A stretch of 64,000 nucleotides of DNA from Sipunculus nudus (Eukaryota > Annelida > Sipuncula > Golfingiida > Sipunculidae). Both the position numbers and the translations under genes were made by a program. The stretch is taken from contig CM049310.1 of NCBI GenBank assembly GCA_026874595.1, positions 7,192,001 to 7,256,000 of the forward strand, in the 5' to 3' direction. The number at the start of each line of letters is the position of its first letter. Position 1 is the stretch's first letter. The notes under the pieces were generated by a model. That model was not told where the DNA came from. It searched no databases and saw only the letters and a list, made by a program, of their open reading frames with translations. Positions 25,043-37,016 of this stretch are shown here, one piece after another.

Positions 25043-27362
25043 ATGCCAACTCATATCTGTTACGCACCAGACCTTTCCTCAACGCTAACGACACCGTCGA
25101 CGACTGACACTGAGTGTTCCGGATGGGAGAAGAAAAATCAGAATTGTCTTCGAAGGAAAGCCTCGTCAGTGACCAGGTTTACACTATGGCCTATGGCTCG
25201 TATTTCTTTTTTTAATAATTACGTATACAGGCGATATTTCGTGGAATTTTATATGATTATTTTTTAAACACGACACACTGAAAATGAAACATAGTATGCT
25301 TTATACCTATTTTCCAGACGGCTAACGTACCACGATGACCGCTACACCAAACTGACGCCATACACCTACAAAGCGTAAGTTTAATTCAACAATAGTCACA
25401 ATGAACAGCTGGTGTATCAGTGATGTGTTCCGTTTATATGACACTGTTATATAAACAAGAAAATGTCATATAATTTATAGCTCTGCTCATTTGTTACCGT
25501 AGAATATCCTAGAATACAGAACTGTTTTGACCGCAATGAGGTTGATCGTATTTTCAACACAACATATATAATAACACACAATAGATTTTATCAAGTTTGT
25601 CAACTTTATTAAGTTTGTCTTCACATGGTTATAATTTACTCTGTATATAGACATATGTTATATCTGAAAAAAAACGCTCCATTGCTTTATCCATTTGCTA
25701 CAATATATTACTCATTTTTCAGCACGATAAGCTTTTGTTTTCCTTGTATACATTGCTATAGTAATTACAGTCCTCAAGAATAGAAATACAACATAGCACA
25801 AATAGATATTAAGTCAAATGCCAGAAGAAAGTTCAAGAAGAAAAGGGTATCGGAAATATCACGTGACTCAATATAATTTTGTTTGTCCCCCAGATGGCGT
25901 GAGGTAGAAGAGGAGTCTGGCGTTAAGCTGGTGCACGTGACAGGAGCACTACGCTTAGTGAAGACCGACGAGGAGGGGCATCGAATAATAAACCAATATA
26001 AGCAGGCAATGGATAAGTTCAACATTGAGTAAGAATTCCCTTTATTGTCAGAAAAAGTGTTCTTTAAAAGTATTTCAGGTGAGAGCTCATCATCTCGCAT
26101 ATTCTGGTCCTATATTTCCTGTCGACTTACCTATTAATCTAACACGCATTAACGTAAATATCATTAAGGGCTATTAATATACCTGCACATATCTGCTCAG
26201 ACTAATGTGAAATCCCAAACATTGACTCCCGCTTTTGTCAAACGTGTAACGAAATTCTATACTACTTTCTAGGAAATCGAGAGTAACATGATGTTTTTAT
26301 TTACTGGTCCCCCAAGTGAGGTGTTGTCTGAGTCAAATGTCAGGTCAAACATGCTTCAGTCCGTACTGTACTGATTATCATTAACTCAATAGACCTTGAC
26401 CCTGTATGGCGTTGTTCTCACTCAGACGGTAGTTTCAGGTACATCAGTTCCTTGTTTGTTGTTGTTGTTTTTGTTATCATAATTAGCTTAAAACCAGGTT
26501 AATAAAAATTACAGTGATTGTTCTGCAACGCGCCATTGCAATAGTTAAGTATATCAGAAGAATTTTAGAAGAATAACAATTCTTTTTTTTTCATTTGTCA
26601 ATTGATAACTTTGATTTAACATACCCACATCATATTCATAGGTATGAATATCTACATGCTAATGAAATCAGACGACGATTCCCACAATTCACCGTTGATA
26701 ATCAAACCATGGCTCTCTACCAAAAAGATGGCGGCTTGGTGGACGCGGCGATGGCAAACTCGGTTCATCAGCAGTTGGCACTAGCACAAGGGGCGACCAT
26801 CGTGGAGAACTGTTCAGTTACCAGAGTCGACAAGTTAGCAGACGGCAGGCTGCTTGTGAGAAAATATATTATGTCAACTTTTGTGTAAGAAAATAGACAA
26901 CGAATCATTTACATTGAATGCTTTTACTCGTCAAGTACTTTCATACACAAGAACTCCTGTAAGTAATGATACAAAAGGTTCCTTATTACAGGGGAGTCTA
27001 AATATAGAAATGAACTTTAAGTTTGGGAAATCTATTAAGGGAATGGAAATTTGACTTCATAAAGGCCTACCAAATCACTATTTCCTTAAAAGAGGCACTT
27101 TTTTTTAGTATTTCCTAAAAAATAGGTTAATTGCTCTTTTATCACTCTTTTTTTCAGCAGAACTTTTTTTCCTTTTTTCTTCGTGAGAGAATTCCGATAT
27201 ATACTATTTCTTTCTTGCTTTAAAAGTCCAGTTAGTACAAGAATGGGACATTACGCATTTTTTTGTGTGAGGAAATGTCCAGCATGTGTCACAACACAAG
27301 TATCTTATCTTCAAGTAGGGGGATGTGCTGTATGTTTATGACTTTGGGAACGATATGCATCA

Positions 27363-27364
<2 letters not shown>

Positions 27365-27413
<49 letters not shown>
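27365..27413. repeat. (TA)n microsatellite
   Basis: Pure TA repeat in intron 5 of PIPOX copy 2. It produces a spurious Ile-Tyr frame. Confidence 0.95.
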
Positions 27414-27416
<3 letters not shown>

Positions 27417-27713
27417 GTGGTAGGGAAGTACATTATTATTCAGTCTGTGATTAAAAATGCGAGAGTTGCAGCTAATTTTACTCTTTTTTTCACTCTCTAT
27501 ATTATAGAAGGCCACTGTGTTTTGCGGAGCAATTACTTTTTTTTACTCATTTACCTTTGGCAGGCCTTCTTATAGAGGGTCTAGCTGGAAATGTGGAGTG
27601 AAATGAAACCCTCACCGTTAAAGAGCTGCGCCACTTAACGCACCGGATTTAAATGATAAAATAAAGCTTCTCTCTCCTCACTTTCTTATGATTTAAAATA
27701 TGATATGTTTCAG

Positions 27714-27882
27714 GTGAACACTATACTAACGGTGTGTATAAGTGCGCCAAACTTATTGTTACCGCTGGGGCCTCGGTAAACGATGTGCTGGGGTCATTAG
27801 GTGCACATATTCCGATCACGGTTACCCAGGAACAAGTTACCTACATGCGCACGCCCTATGTTAAGGAAATGACGAAAGAAAG
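27714..27882 (+). other. Exon 6 of PIPOX copy 2 with a 2-bp insertion
   Basis: The acceptor (TTTCAG before 27714) and the donor (GTCGGC after 27882) correspond to those of the paralogous exon 2450-2284, which is 167 bp. Here the exon is 169 bp. The extra TA-like dinucleotide lies in the run after GTGAACAC, where the other copy reads GTGCACACTACTAACGG. In the incoming phase the frame meets a TAA near 27779. Shifted by two bases, the rest still reads as the conserved block LIVTAGASVNDVLG, which shows that the exon was once coding. It also has Ser where the other copy has Trp in TAGAW. Confidence 0.8.
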
Positions 27883-28527
27883 GTCGGCATAAAATACCAT
27901 ATATTTCTATTTTCTTTTGACATATCGTTTTTTTGCAATATATCATTACCTTTACTTTTTAATATTACGTTTAGGTAGTCGTCTGTATGTGGTTGTTAAT
28001 TTAAATAAACTGAAGAGTGACCAAATCATATTCCTATTTATTTTTATTTATTTTAAATAAAATAAGAAAAAATTATTGCCTTTTGCTTATTTTTTTCACG
28101 CTGAATTTTGCTATTGTTTCTGTTTCCTTAGTCTCACCTTATTTCTATACACACGATTCCATTTGTACTATACTTAGTGTTTTATACTTTCATCTACATT
28201 ATATAATGGTCATGTGCATTTGTACATCCAAGAGTTTTCAAATTGCCTAAGTTAACATAAGTTGTCTGTAAAAGAAGCCAGACAATATTTATTATTCAAT
28301 GATATATATATTAATAAAGTGATAAATGTCCGATAATCACACGTTTTAAATTATTCTGTTTGTAGGTCGGAAAACGTGATTATTTCTTGTCATTTTTTTA
28401 AAGATTTCCCACATGGATCTGGGACGATAATGGTTACCACTTCTACGGCATGGCGTCACATGGCAACAGTTTTAGTAAGATAGGCATTGACGCAGGCGGC
28501 CCTCGGGTCACCCCAAGCACCCGCACG

Positions 28528-28530
28528 TAA
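28528..28530 (+). other. In-frame TAA in exon 7 of PIPOX copy 2
   Basis: Exon 7 (28404-28590) reads through GIDAGGPRVTPSTRT and then TAA CAT where the intact paralogue has TAC GAA (Tyr-Glu). Counting from the split codon at 28404 places TAA exactly in frame. It lies before the exon that carries the flavin-linking Cys, so the product would lack the FAD attachment site and PTS1. Confidence 0.82.
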
Positions 28531-28740
28531 CATCCCGATCCCGCGCGGGAGGCGGAGTGTCTGAGGATGTTCCAGAAGAACATCCCAAAGGTAGATAAAC
28601 ACGCATTGTATATTTTCATATGAAAAACATGCATTTAAAATAAATGAAAGTTTTGACCATTTGTAAACTTTTAATCGTACCAGGATTTTACCAATATTGA
28701 ATTTTCAGTATCGTGCAAGCAAAGTTGATGTTTTCAAACC

Positions 28741-29570
28741 TTGTCTGATAACGTCTTAAAACAACTAATAAAAATTGATAAAAATTTTTGTGGAGTCTAT
28801 AAATCGGCAACCTTTGACCCGATTGCTTTCATACTACCTATGTTAATGGTATGGGTGGTTATGATTTGGGGATTCAAAGGTCAAGCTCACAGGCCCCGTT
28901 TGTTCATGAACAAGTCAGGTTAAAGTTTTTTTTGTTAGTCTCATTTCTCCATTGCTAATTAAGACATTCCAATTAAACTTAATACACTGATGTACAGTGC
29001 AAGTCCTAGCACAGCTTTTAACAGATTTAACAAAATTTTAAATTAAGGGCCAGTAATTAGACAAAATTTGCACAGATCCCAACCCAGCTCAGATTAAAGT
29101 TTTTAACTCTATAGAACTCGGCAACCACTTGCACTGTTGTTTTTATATTTCACATATTAATTGCATATGGGATTAGGAATCCCCTGTATGATTTAGGGAT
29201 AAAAAGGTCATGGTCACACGTCCCGGTTGTTCCTGAATGAGTCCGGTTAAAGTTTTTTTTGTTTGGCTCATTGATCCATTTGCTGATGAAGATATTTCAA
29301 TTATACTTGGTAGACTGGTGTACAGCGACAATACCTAGAACGGCTATTAAAACATACCCCATATTTTAAATTCTTGACCAGTAAATAGCACTTCACGAAC
29401 AAAATTTGTACAGATCCTAACCAAGCTCAGGTTGAAGTTTAGGGATAACTCTGCGAAACTCAATAACCACTCACCATGCATATAGCTTTCATATTTCATA
29501 TATGTATTGTATATGGGTTTAGGAATCCCACTTATAATTTTGGGGTTAAAGATCAAGGATTTTCTGGATG
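28741..29570. repeat. Diverged ~327-bp tandem repeat, about 2.5 copies
   Basis: GGTTAAAGTTTTTTTTGTT recurs at about 28918 and 29245. GGGATTAGGAATCCC-type sequences recur near 29168 and 29517, and CAGATCC(C/T)AACC.AGCTCAG near 29074 and 29411. It lies in intron 7 of PIPOX copy 2. No coding potential was recognised. Confidence 0.6.
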
Positions 29571-29654
29571 CCGTGTACTGTTGTCTTCGGACGACTTGTT
29601 TCATTAAATGTTTTTTCTTTATTCATATAACAATTTTCGTTCCTTGGAGGCAAA

Positions 29655-31920
29655 GGCGTACAGGGGCGGTCCGCCCCGGGCGGCACATTTTTTTTTTGGG
29701 GGGGGGGGGGCGACATTTCGGGGAATTAGTAAAATGAGTGGCATAAGGAATTCCTCAAATACACAATTTTTGCTTTTTTGTCCATTTCAAGTATTTTAGA
29801 GATTATCAACTACAAAATGATTAGCAAACGATTTGCACATTTGGGCGGGGGGGGGGGGGCATTTCTGTGAATTAGTTTAATCAGTGGCATAAGGAGTTCC
29901 ACAAAAGTTTCAAATTTGGCCTTTTTGTCCCATGTTTAAGTATTTCATGCAGTGACTATAAACTGGACAAACCTACAAAATGATTAGCGAACAATTTGCA
30001 CATTTTCGGAGGCGGCATTTCTGGGACTTAGTATAATCAGTGGCATAAGGAGTTCCACAAAAATTACGAATTTGGCCTTTTTGTCCCATGTTCAAGTATT
30101 ACAGGGGTTATAAACTGGGCAGAGATACCGACAGAATGATTAGCGAACGAATTGTACATTTGTGGGGGCGGCATTATTGGGATTTAATATAATCAGTGGC
30201 ATAAGGAGTTCCTCACAAAGTTCAAATTTGGCCTTTTTGTCCCTTTCAAAGAATTTCAGGGATTAAAAACTGGGCAGTGAAACCAACCAAATTATTTGCG
30301 GACGATCTTTATAGAGCTATAAGCAAAAAAGAAATAAATATCTGTAGTTATTCTTTGTTAGATCTGTGGTCTTGCAATGTCAGAACGCCATCGATAAACT
30401 GACTAATCATGCAAAAAGCCTGCATTTCAGGGCGGTCGTCGTTTACAGAAATCCCTAGCAGCACCTGATAATCACCAGGGAAAAACCCTGCCAGAAAGCC
30501 AATGGCCCCCGGTGGTGGGGTGAGGTGTCAGTCGTACACATTGTGCGAAAAAATATTTCGACGAATTGTATTGCTCTTTCCTTGGAAAGTATTTAGAATT
30601 TCCATTCTTGAACCCTTGAATTCCCGAAATTCCAGGATATTTAAACAACCTGAAACAACCTGAAATGCCCTTTTTCCATGATTCTTCAAACTTTAACATC
30701 GGTCTCGTTAAAATACAGACGTTTACACTATAGTGTATATAATGAGTTCTACCTAAATGCCTGTGTCTTTTGATTAACCAATATGACCTGCATGATCTTT
30801 AATGTAACGTGAACAAAAACAATAAACACCCAGACCTATGTAGAAATTATTTTAACTTTAAAATATAATTTTATTATAACTGTCCGGCGGGATGAATCCC
30901 CCTGGCCGCTTAGCCACATGTTCAGTATACGTATCAAGTATCAGTTTGAACTTTTAAGAGTTCAAAACTTAAATTAAAGATATATTTACCTGTACTGTAA
31001 ATTCTATTATTAACAGTTTAATGATCCACTACCTACAGACAATTTTTGTATATTGTGACAAATCATTTGAAATTAAATTATAATATATGTTTAAATTATA
31101 TCATTACTTGAAATTTATTTAAATACTTTATTGAATAACAAATAGTCATAAATTCATAAATAAACCTCGCAAAGTGCATAATCACTATAATTCTAAAATG
31201 ATTTTGATGTAGCCTTGAATTAAAGTGTGCTTTTAACTTTGAGGATATTTTAATTAAACAAAGTCAGTTTGTCCAAACATTGGATTTTTTTATATGAAAA
31301 TATTTTAAAATTACCGTGCCTACGTATGTAGGCTTAAATCATGAATTACGCTTTTTTAGTAAAGACCAAAGTACCTTGCATGCAGCAGTACCTTGCATAT
31401 CTCAATAGCTCTGTTAGGCGTACCTGCTGTCATATGCGATAACAAGAGGTGGAATTATAGATGTGACAAGGTATTTGCATGCGTTGAGAATGGAATAACA
31501 CTCACCAAATAAAGTTTTTTCCCAAGTTGAGTATAAAGTAATTATAAATAGTGTTTACATGAATGATGAAGATCAATTTCCCACATTATATGTGTATCCT
31601 GCAGTGTAATATGTTTATAGTTACAATTTATTCGTTATATTCCTTTCTGTTCACTTCATAATGATATATACTTGTTTGAGCTTCGAGCGATCTTTTGATT
31701 TAAATTAGCAAAGAGATGCATGTCTGCTCTTTAATATGTGGCGGAAGAATTCCCTGCCAGTGAATCCATATAATTGCGTTGTGGTCAAATACAAGCCTGT
31801 AACAAGGACATTTGACACGAAATATTTCAATATGTTATCCAGGTTTGTAATGTTTTGTCAGAGGGGCGGCCATTTCTAAGACCGCCCCGGGCGGCAATGA
31901 GGCGAGGTACGCCGCTGCTT
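29655..31920. mobile_element. Non-autonomous element with an array of ~159-bp tandem repeats
   Basis: Left edge GGCGTACAGGGGCGGTCC; right edge contains CCGCCCCGGGCGGCAATGAG and GGTACGCCGC, so the ends are inverted GC-rich copies. Near the left end four units begin at about 29699, 29846, 30005 and 30164, each with CAGTGGCATAAGGAGTTCC and TTTGGCCTTTTTGTCC. The remainder (30300-31850) is AT-rich with no ORF. Elements with a short array of ~160-bp monomers are known in bivalves (pearl/Helentron-associated repeats). Membership here is only suggested by length and layout. Confidence 0.55.
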
Positions 31921-32789
31921 GGAGGATACAACTGATTTCCAATGTGTTGAAAGTCAGCTTAGCAAGACATGAAGTTTAATTTTGCCGACAATGGTCATCA
32001 TGATATCTGCCAAAATGCAGTTTTACGGACACTGTTTTCAGCCGACGTCCACTGTATTCATTTCTGGTGAACTCCTATTAGAGCCCTGGGCCACTTTTTC
32101 TGCATGAAACCTGGCATAATCGGGTAACAGGTGCCTTACAGAGATTTATGGCGCCCGCTACATTCCTATTTGCGTACTGTCCATCTTTGCGTCTTCTGTA
32201 GTAATAATAGCTAACAATGCAGCAGTGATTCATTACATAAAATACCTTTATGCATTTATCTCACGAGTACTTATCAATGTGAAATCTTGCATGTCCACAG
32301 ACCTTGGATTGCATTTATTTGTACACATGGTGGTGCTGCCATATACAATATTTGTTTTAGTTTCATCCATCCGTAAGTCTTTGGATACTTTGGCGTCTCT
32401 GATGCCACAGATTTGGAGGGTGTAACATGAGGAGAGATTCTATGCCTCACTTTATGCCGCTGTGATTTGGTGTTTACCTGTAATCGCTTGTCGACTGTTA
32501 GTATTATAATTTATTAATTTATATAAATATATTTCTTAGTTTTTGTCAAATATATTTTTGGAAAAGATCAATCATAACTTGCTGCAGAATATTTCTTCTG
32601 CTTTAGGCTGTTGGTCCAATCCCCTACACCAAGACCTGTCTGTACGCTATGACTCAGGACCGTAACTTTGTTGTGGACACGCTGTACCAGATGGGTCTTC
32701 CTCAAGTGATCGTCTGCTGTGGGGCCGGCCATGCATTCAAGTAGGTGTCCATCTCTTCTGTTATTACCTTTTAAATGGACGGGTTATTG

Positions 32790-32960
32790 CCTCCGCCAGG
32801 AGCCGGGAACGGGGAACGGGACAAGCAAGAATTAATTAGATTTTGGTGTGGATCCGGCACATGACAAGGATCCAGGAAAGTCACCAAGGAATACTCACAA
32901 ATGTAGAGTCACTTTTGCACCAATAAACCTGGGATTATGGACCGAAAAAGTGAATGCAAA
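32790..32960. repeat. Dispersed repeat with GTGTGGATC core, copy 2
   Basis: Lies in intron 8 of PIPOX copy 2. It contains GCCTCCGCCAGGAGCC, then ATTAGATTTTGGTGTGGATC and a nearby AAGGATCCAGGAAA. It aligns in order with the 6225-6450 piece. A fragment starting CCTCCGCCAAGGCAGC at about 13270 may be a third copy. Confidence 0.4.
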
Positions 32961-33369
32961 CACATTGCGGAAGCTTGCAGATTTCTAGATTTCTAGTTCA
33001 ATTTTAAATGGATTGGTTACGTTGTTGATCAGTTTTCGCTTTTACAAGTTCTTTTGGTGTATAAGCTCCGAAATCCTGTAATGATCTTACCGCATATCTG
33101 TTACAAATGAATATGCTAATAACTGATCCTGGTGTCCACTAAATAAACAGCTGTATATCTTCAGATTCGCTTCGCTGTTGGGGAAGATTCTGAGTGAAAT
33201 GGCGGTGTACGGACGAACCAAATATGACATCTCCCAGTTCAACATTGACCGGCCGGCGGTGATGGATCCTGCGTTTAAACCAAAATATCAACCCACGGTG
33301 CCCCTTAAAGGATCCAAGTCCAAACTATAACAATCCTGTTATACCAAAACACAACAGACATGCTGTCCA

Positions 33370-33375
33370 ATTAAA
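33370..33375 (+). terminator. Possible polyadenylation signal of PIPOX copy 2 (ATTAAA)
   Basis: ATTAAA lies 40 bp after the stop codon. No AATAAA was seen between 33331 and the start of LINE debris at about 33560. This is a common variant hexamer, but short AT-rich matches are frequent here, so the call is weak. Confidence 0.3.
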
Positions 33376-33559
33376 AGCATGCTTAATATCAGTTATACTG
33401 TAAGTACTAATAATAACTGTGGGTCCCCTGACTTATCACAGTCGTTGTTCTCGTAGGCGTGATTAGTATAGCAGTGCATTTATATACAATCCTAGACACC
33501 AATGATATTAATCAATATGGAGGGTAAAGTGTTAGTAAAATTCTAGTTTTACGATTGCG

Positions 33560-36400
33560 TTAGGATTTGCAAAAGTCAGACCATTCAGATGAGAATGCAT
33601 TTGTTACATGCCGCTATATTCGGAATTCAATTCGTTTAATTAGCGACATGTTGGAATATGTGATACAAAACAGGAAGAAGCAATTCTATTTGCAGCTGAC
33701 TTTAAAACAGTTTTGATTCATTAGACCAGGTCTTCATGTTAAGTGTTCTAAATAAACTAGGCGTTGGCCCAATGTTCATTAATTGGATAAAAACTTTGCA
33801 TAATAACATGAAAAGCTGTGTTTTTAACAATGATTTTACAACACCATACGTTTGTTGTCTGGAGGCACTAAACAAGGGGATCCGATATCTCCATGTTCAT
33901 ACTTATTTTGGAAGTGTTAACACATCAAGTGCGTATAAATAAAATATTCAAGGAGTCCATGTTGGTGCATATGAACTATAAATGACATTACTGCACATAT
34001 AACTTTTTTTCATGAGGAACACAGTTTCATTTGAACATTTAATTAGCACGGACAAATGGATTTTCACAATTTTCTTCCCTCCTTCAATTATAATAAATCT
34101 GAAGCAGCATACATTGGTGCACGTAAAATTGGTTAACCTGACAAAAGGAGCAATAAAAATTATGATAAGGATACGAGTGGGAAACTCAATTTTGATAATG
34201 TGAGATTAAAAGTGAAAAAAACTATGTCGTCAAACAGAAATCAAACATTGTTTGGAAGGGCAGGGCAGGAATGTGTAGAACATGAGCTTAATCCAAAGTA
34301 ATATATGTATGTAATATGCATGTATCATCTCAATCATTCATACTGTCTTATCAATGTTGAAACATCTTGTATGGAGAGGAAAGAAACCCAAGGTAAAATA
34401 TTGTACACTGATAGGACAATACCCCAAAGGTGGTATAAATTTTGTATACTTGATCAAAGAATAATACGAATGTACAGGTTGATTTTGTGAAATAAAACTT
34501 ATGCATGGAAAGCAATAACAATGTTTTTTCTTAAGAAAATTTGTGGAGTTACCAATGTATCCTCAAACTTTGAATACTATAGAACACCATCAATGATACC
34601 GGGCTTTTATATAGACAATGCAATTTGTCTCCATTTGTCTCTAAAGAACCAGCCACCAAAAAATGAGGTAAAACTAAAACCTCTCTGGAACATTAGGAGA
34701 ATTAAGGTTGATGAAAAGTGTAATGTAAATTTTCAGATTTATGTGGAATAAGGCTTGTAAAAGACCTGGTTTCAAAGGAAGGAGAAATGCTGAAATGGCA
34801 TGAATTGATCAGAAGATATCCAAATATAAGAAGAGGATTTTATCTCATATGGAGATCCATATTAGCCTCAATACCATATGACATATATTTAAGATTCTGA
34901 GTGATTTTCACCAAATAGGTATAGATTGATATAGCTCCGTGTGTTACAGGTGCTCTTTTTATTGTGTGACACGGGCGTAACTCGTTTTGTTGTTGCACTC
35001 TATGTTTAATGCGTACTGGTTGAACTCTCGTTGTCATGCTAGCTAGTTGCTTTTTCGCCTGGCCGAGGTCACGTGGACCCTGGTATGTAGAGATACACAC
35101 AGTGATGTTCTTCTAGATGATTCCTGTAACGCGTGTTTACTGTGTTGTGTAAGATCTTTTAGTCTGTTCGTGAAGTGGAAAATTCTCGGCTTGGGATGAA
35201 GAGTATATAAAGGGACTGTGTTTTAGAGCCGAAGGGGAGCAGCAGAGAAGATTTCTAGCGGACGCAGAAGCGTGGGTCAGTTTCTGGGACCTTATCCGAC
35301 GAGTGCAGCAATTATAGATTTTGGTCAGACTTTCTCCAGGATTTTGTGCATTTTGACTTCAGTTTACTTTCTGGATAGTTACAAGAGCTTTACACTGAAC
35401 TGTCATTCTCTGAGAGTATACATTTTAAGAACTTATCGTTGTGACGGGGGTGGTATCCAGGTACTGTGCACTTTGTGTATTATAACGCTGTTTTACTGTA
35501 TAATTGTATTCATTAAGTGTATTGTAATGTTAGGGTTGTTTTAAGAATAAATTACGGTTATTTGTTAACAAAAAAAAAACACTGCCTTCTTTATTCATTC
35601 CCCTAGACATTTCACGCTGCCTAGTGTTACAGAATCTTATTTTTTTTATCTCCATTACAAAACTAGTGTTCATCACGCATACGTGATCTGTTTATATTAG
35701 GTTCCGTAACAGGTGTTATATATATTTTTTAGTTAATGCGCAGACACGATTTACGGGCAGCGACGGCGGCGGCAGGACCGTTCTAAAACCATATTATCCC
35801 AGTGTGGGGATACAACTACGACTAAGAGTAATTCAAATATACAATCTTTGTCTTCTAAATATGTTTGTTATATATTGATGGTAGACAGCACAACTGCACC
35901 CTCATCCTTGGTCCAATTAAGAGATATATATTCAATACTGGATGATAATATTAACTGGGAGAGTTACTTCCAAAAAATCTAAATGGATATGTATTCAAGG
36001 GAATTGTTATTCAAAATACTCCATAATTATTTACCAACCATTAGTTTATTATACAAATGGAAATTAGATAAAAGCTACCGACGTCCTTATTGTTTTATAG
36101 AATCAGAGACCAAGGAACACATTTTGTACTCTATATTATAGAATTGTGGATTGGATGAACTCAAATGGAGTGATCATGCCACCATTAACCTTAAACACAG
36201 TATTGTATGGAAAGAAATATAATCAGAACACAAGTAATTTAATACCATACTCTGGTAGGAGATTGAAATATATAGAAAAAAATGAGCTTATAATAGCAAA
36301 ACAGAAATGTAAGATTACTACACATTTGGAAAAATGGGACAAAATAAGGAATAAAATTAAAATAAAGAAATAAAAACAGAAGCATAGGAAATATTTGTAT
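33560..36400 (+). mobile_element. Tx1/L1-like LINE remnant, split by a solo LTR
   Basis: Degenerate ORF2-type sequence. The first part (33560-34870) contains YIRNSIRLISDMLEY, then VLNKLGVGPMFINWIKTLHN, both L1/Tx1 reverse-transcriptase landmarks, and later a C-terminal RT stretch, with many stops and frameshifts. The second part (about 35870-36390) includes LLFKILHNYLPTISLLYKWK followed by CFIESETKEHILY, the family's C-terminal region near the cysteine motif. The solo LTR at 34942-35711 interrupts it. It starts about 230 bp after the stop codon of PIPOX copy 2. Confidence 0.72.
34942..35711 (+). mobile_element. Solo LTR of the same gypsy-type family, inserted in a LINE remnant
   Basis: 770 bp starting TGTTACAGG and ending GGTTCCGTAACA, homologous to the LTR at 15443-16451. 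It contains a TATA box (TATATAAA at 35204-35211) and AATAAA at 35546-35551. The flanks are CGTG and GGTG, an imperfect 4-bp duplication. No internal region is present, so it is a product of LTR-LTR recombination. It splits a Tx1/L1-like LINE. Confidence 0.75.
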
Positions 36401-36934
36401 TCTGTAGAGACCACTAGAATATATATGTACATATTGTATGTACAAATTACTAGCTTTGAAAATGTTAAGTATGGTCTAAATTATATCCAGGAACGTACTG
36501 TGCGTTACATTAGTCCACTGTGTTCGGGACCAGTGAGCCTTCTCAGTAAAGCTGGAGGGTCTGACAGGCACCTAACCTTCATAGGATAAAATAGGCGATT
36601 TGCTTTTATTATTTGATAAAATTATCAACTGAATGGACCCGAACATTTATTGCCAGTCATCACTGACAGATGTCGCTATAGTTATTGCTGAGGTGTACTA
36701 TCAGAAACACATTGGCATAGTCATATGAAATTCTTATTTGTGTATCTTTTATTCATTCATTTTTCTGCTACTGTTTTACGGTGAAAGTTACATATACATA
36801 TATATATATATATATATATAACACGGAAGAAAAACAACACTGTAAATTCACTACAGTTTTTCTTCAGTGTGATATCGCAGTGGCCTAGTCTTTAGGCCTA
36901 GTCTTGGAGCATTCACAACGGAGGGTAACTCTAC

Positions 36935-36960
36935 CTTTTATATATATATATATATATATT

Positions 36961-37013
<53 letters not shown>
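36935..37013. repeat. (TA)n microsatellite
   Basis: TA repeat with a short ATTATACAT interruption. A second short TA run lies at 36798-36820. Confidence 0.95.

Positions 37014-37016
<3 letters not shown>

Larger units (their letters stand above)
18816..33330 (+). pseudogene. PIPOX: Second PIPOX-like sarcosine oxidase copy, nine exons, frameshifted and with an internal stop
   Basis: Divergent paralogue of the minus-strand copy. Exons: 18816-18909, 21875-21944, 25318-25374, 25894-26028, 26642-26855, 27714-27882, 28404-28590, 32607-32740, 33165-33330. Exon 1 gives MSEAGFYKYIVVGYGGNGSG with GxGxxG intact. Exon 8 holds KTCLYAMTQDRNFVVD, whose Cys aligns with the residue that covalently binds FAD in monomeric sarcosine oxidase. 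Exon 9 ends KGSKSKL, a PTS1 peroxisomal signal, followed by TAA. Exon lengths equal those of the paralogue (94, 70, 57, 135, 214, 187) except exon 6, which is 169 instead of 167. Two lesions break it: the 2-bp insertion near 27721-27724 and TAA at 28528-28530. With normal splicing, translation would stop inside exon 6. Everything else, including splice sites, is well preserved, so the loss is recent, or it is allelic or an assembly error. A transcript with altered splicing cannot be excluded. Confidence 0.82.
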
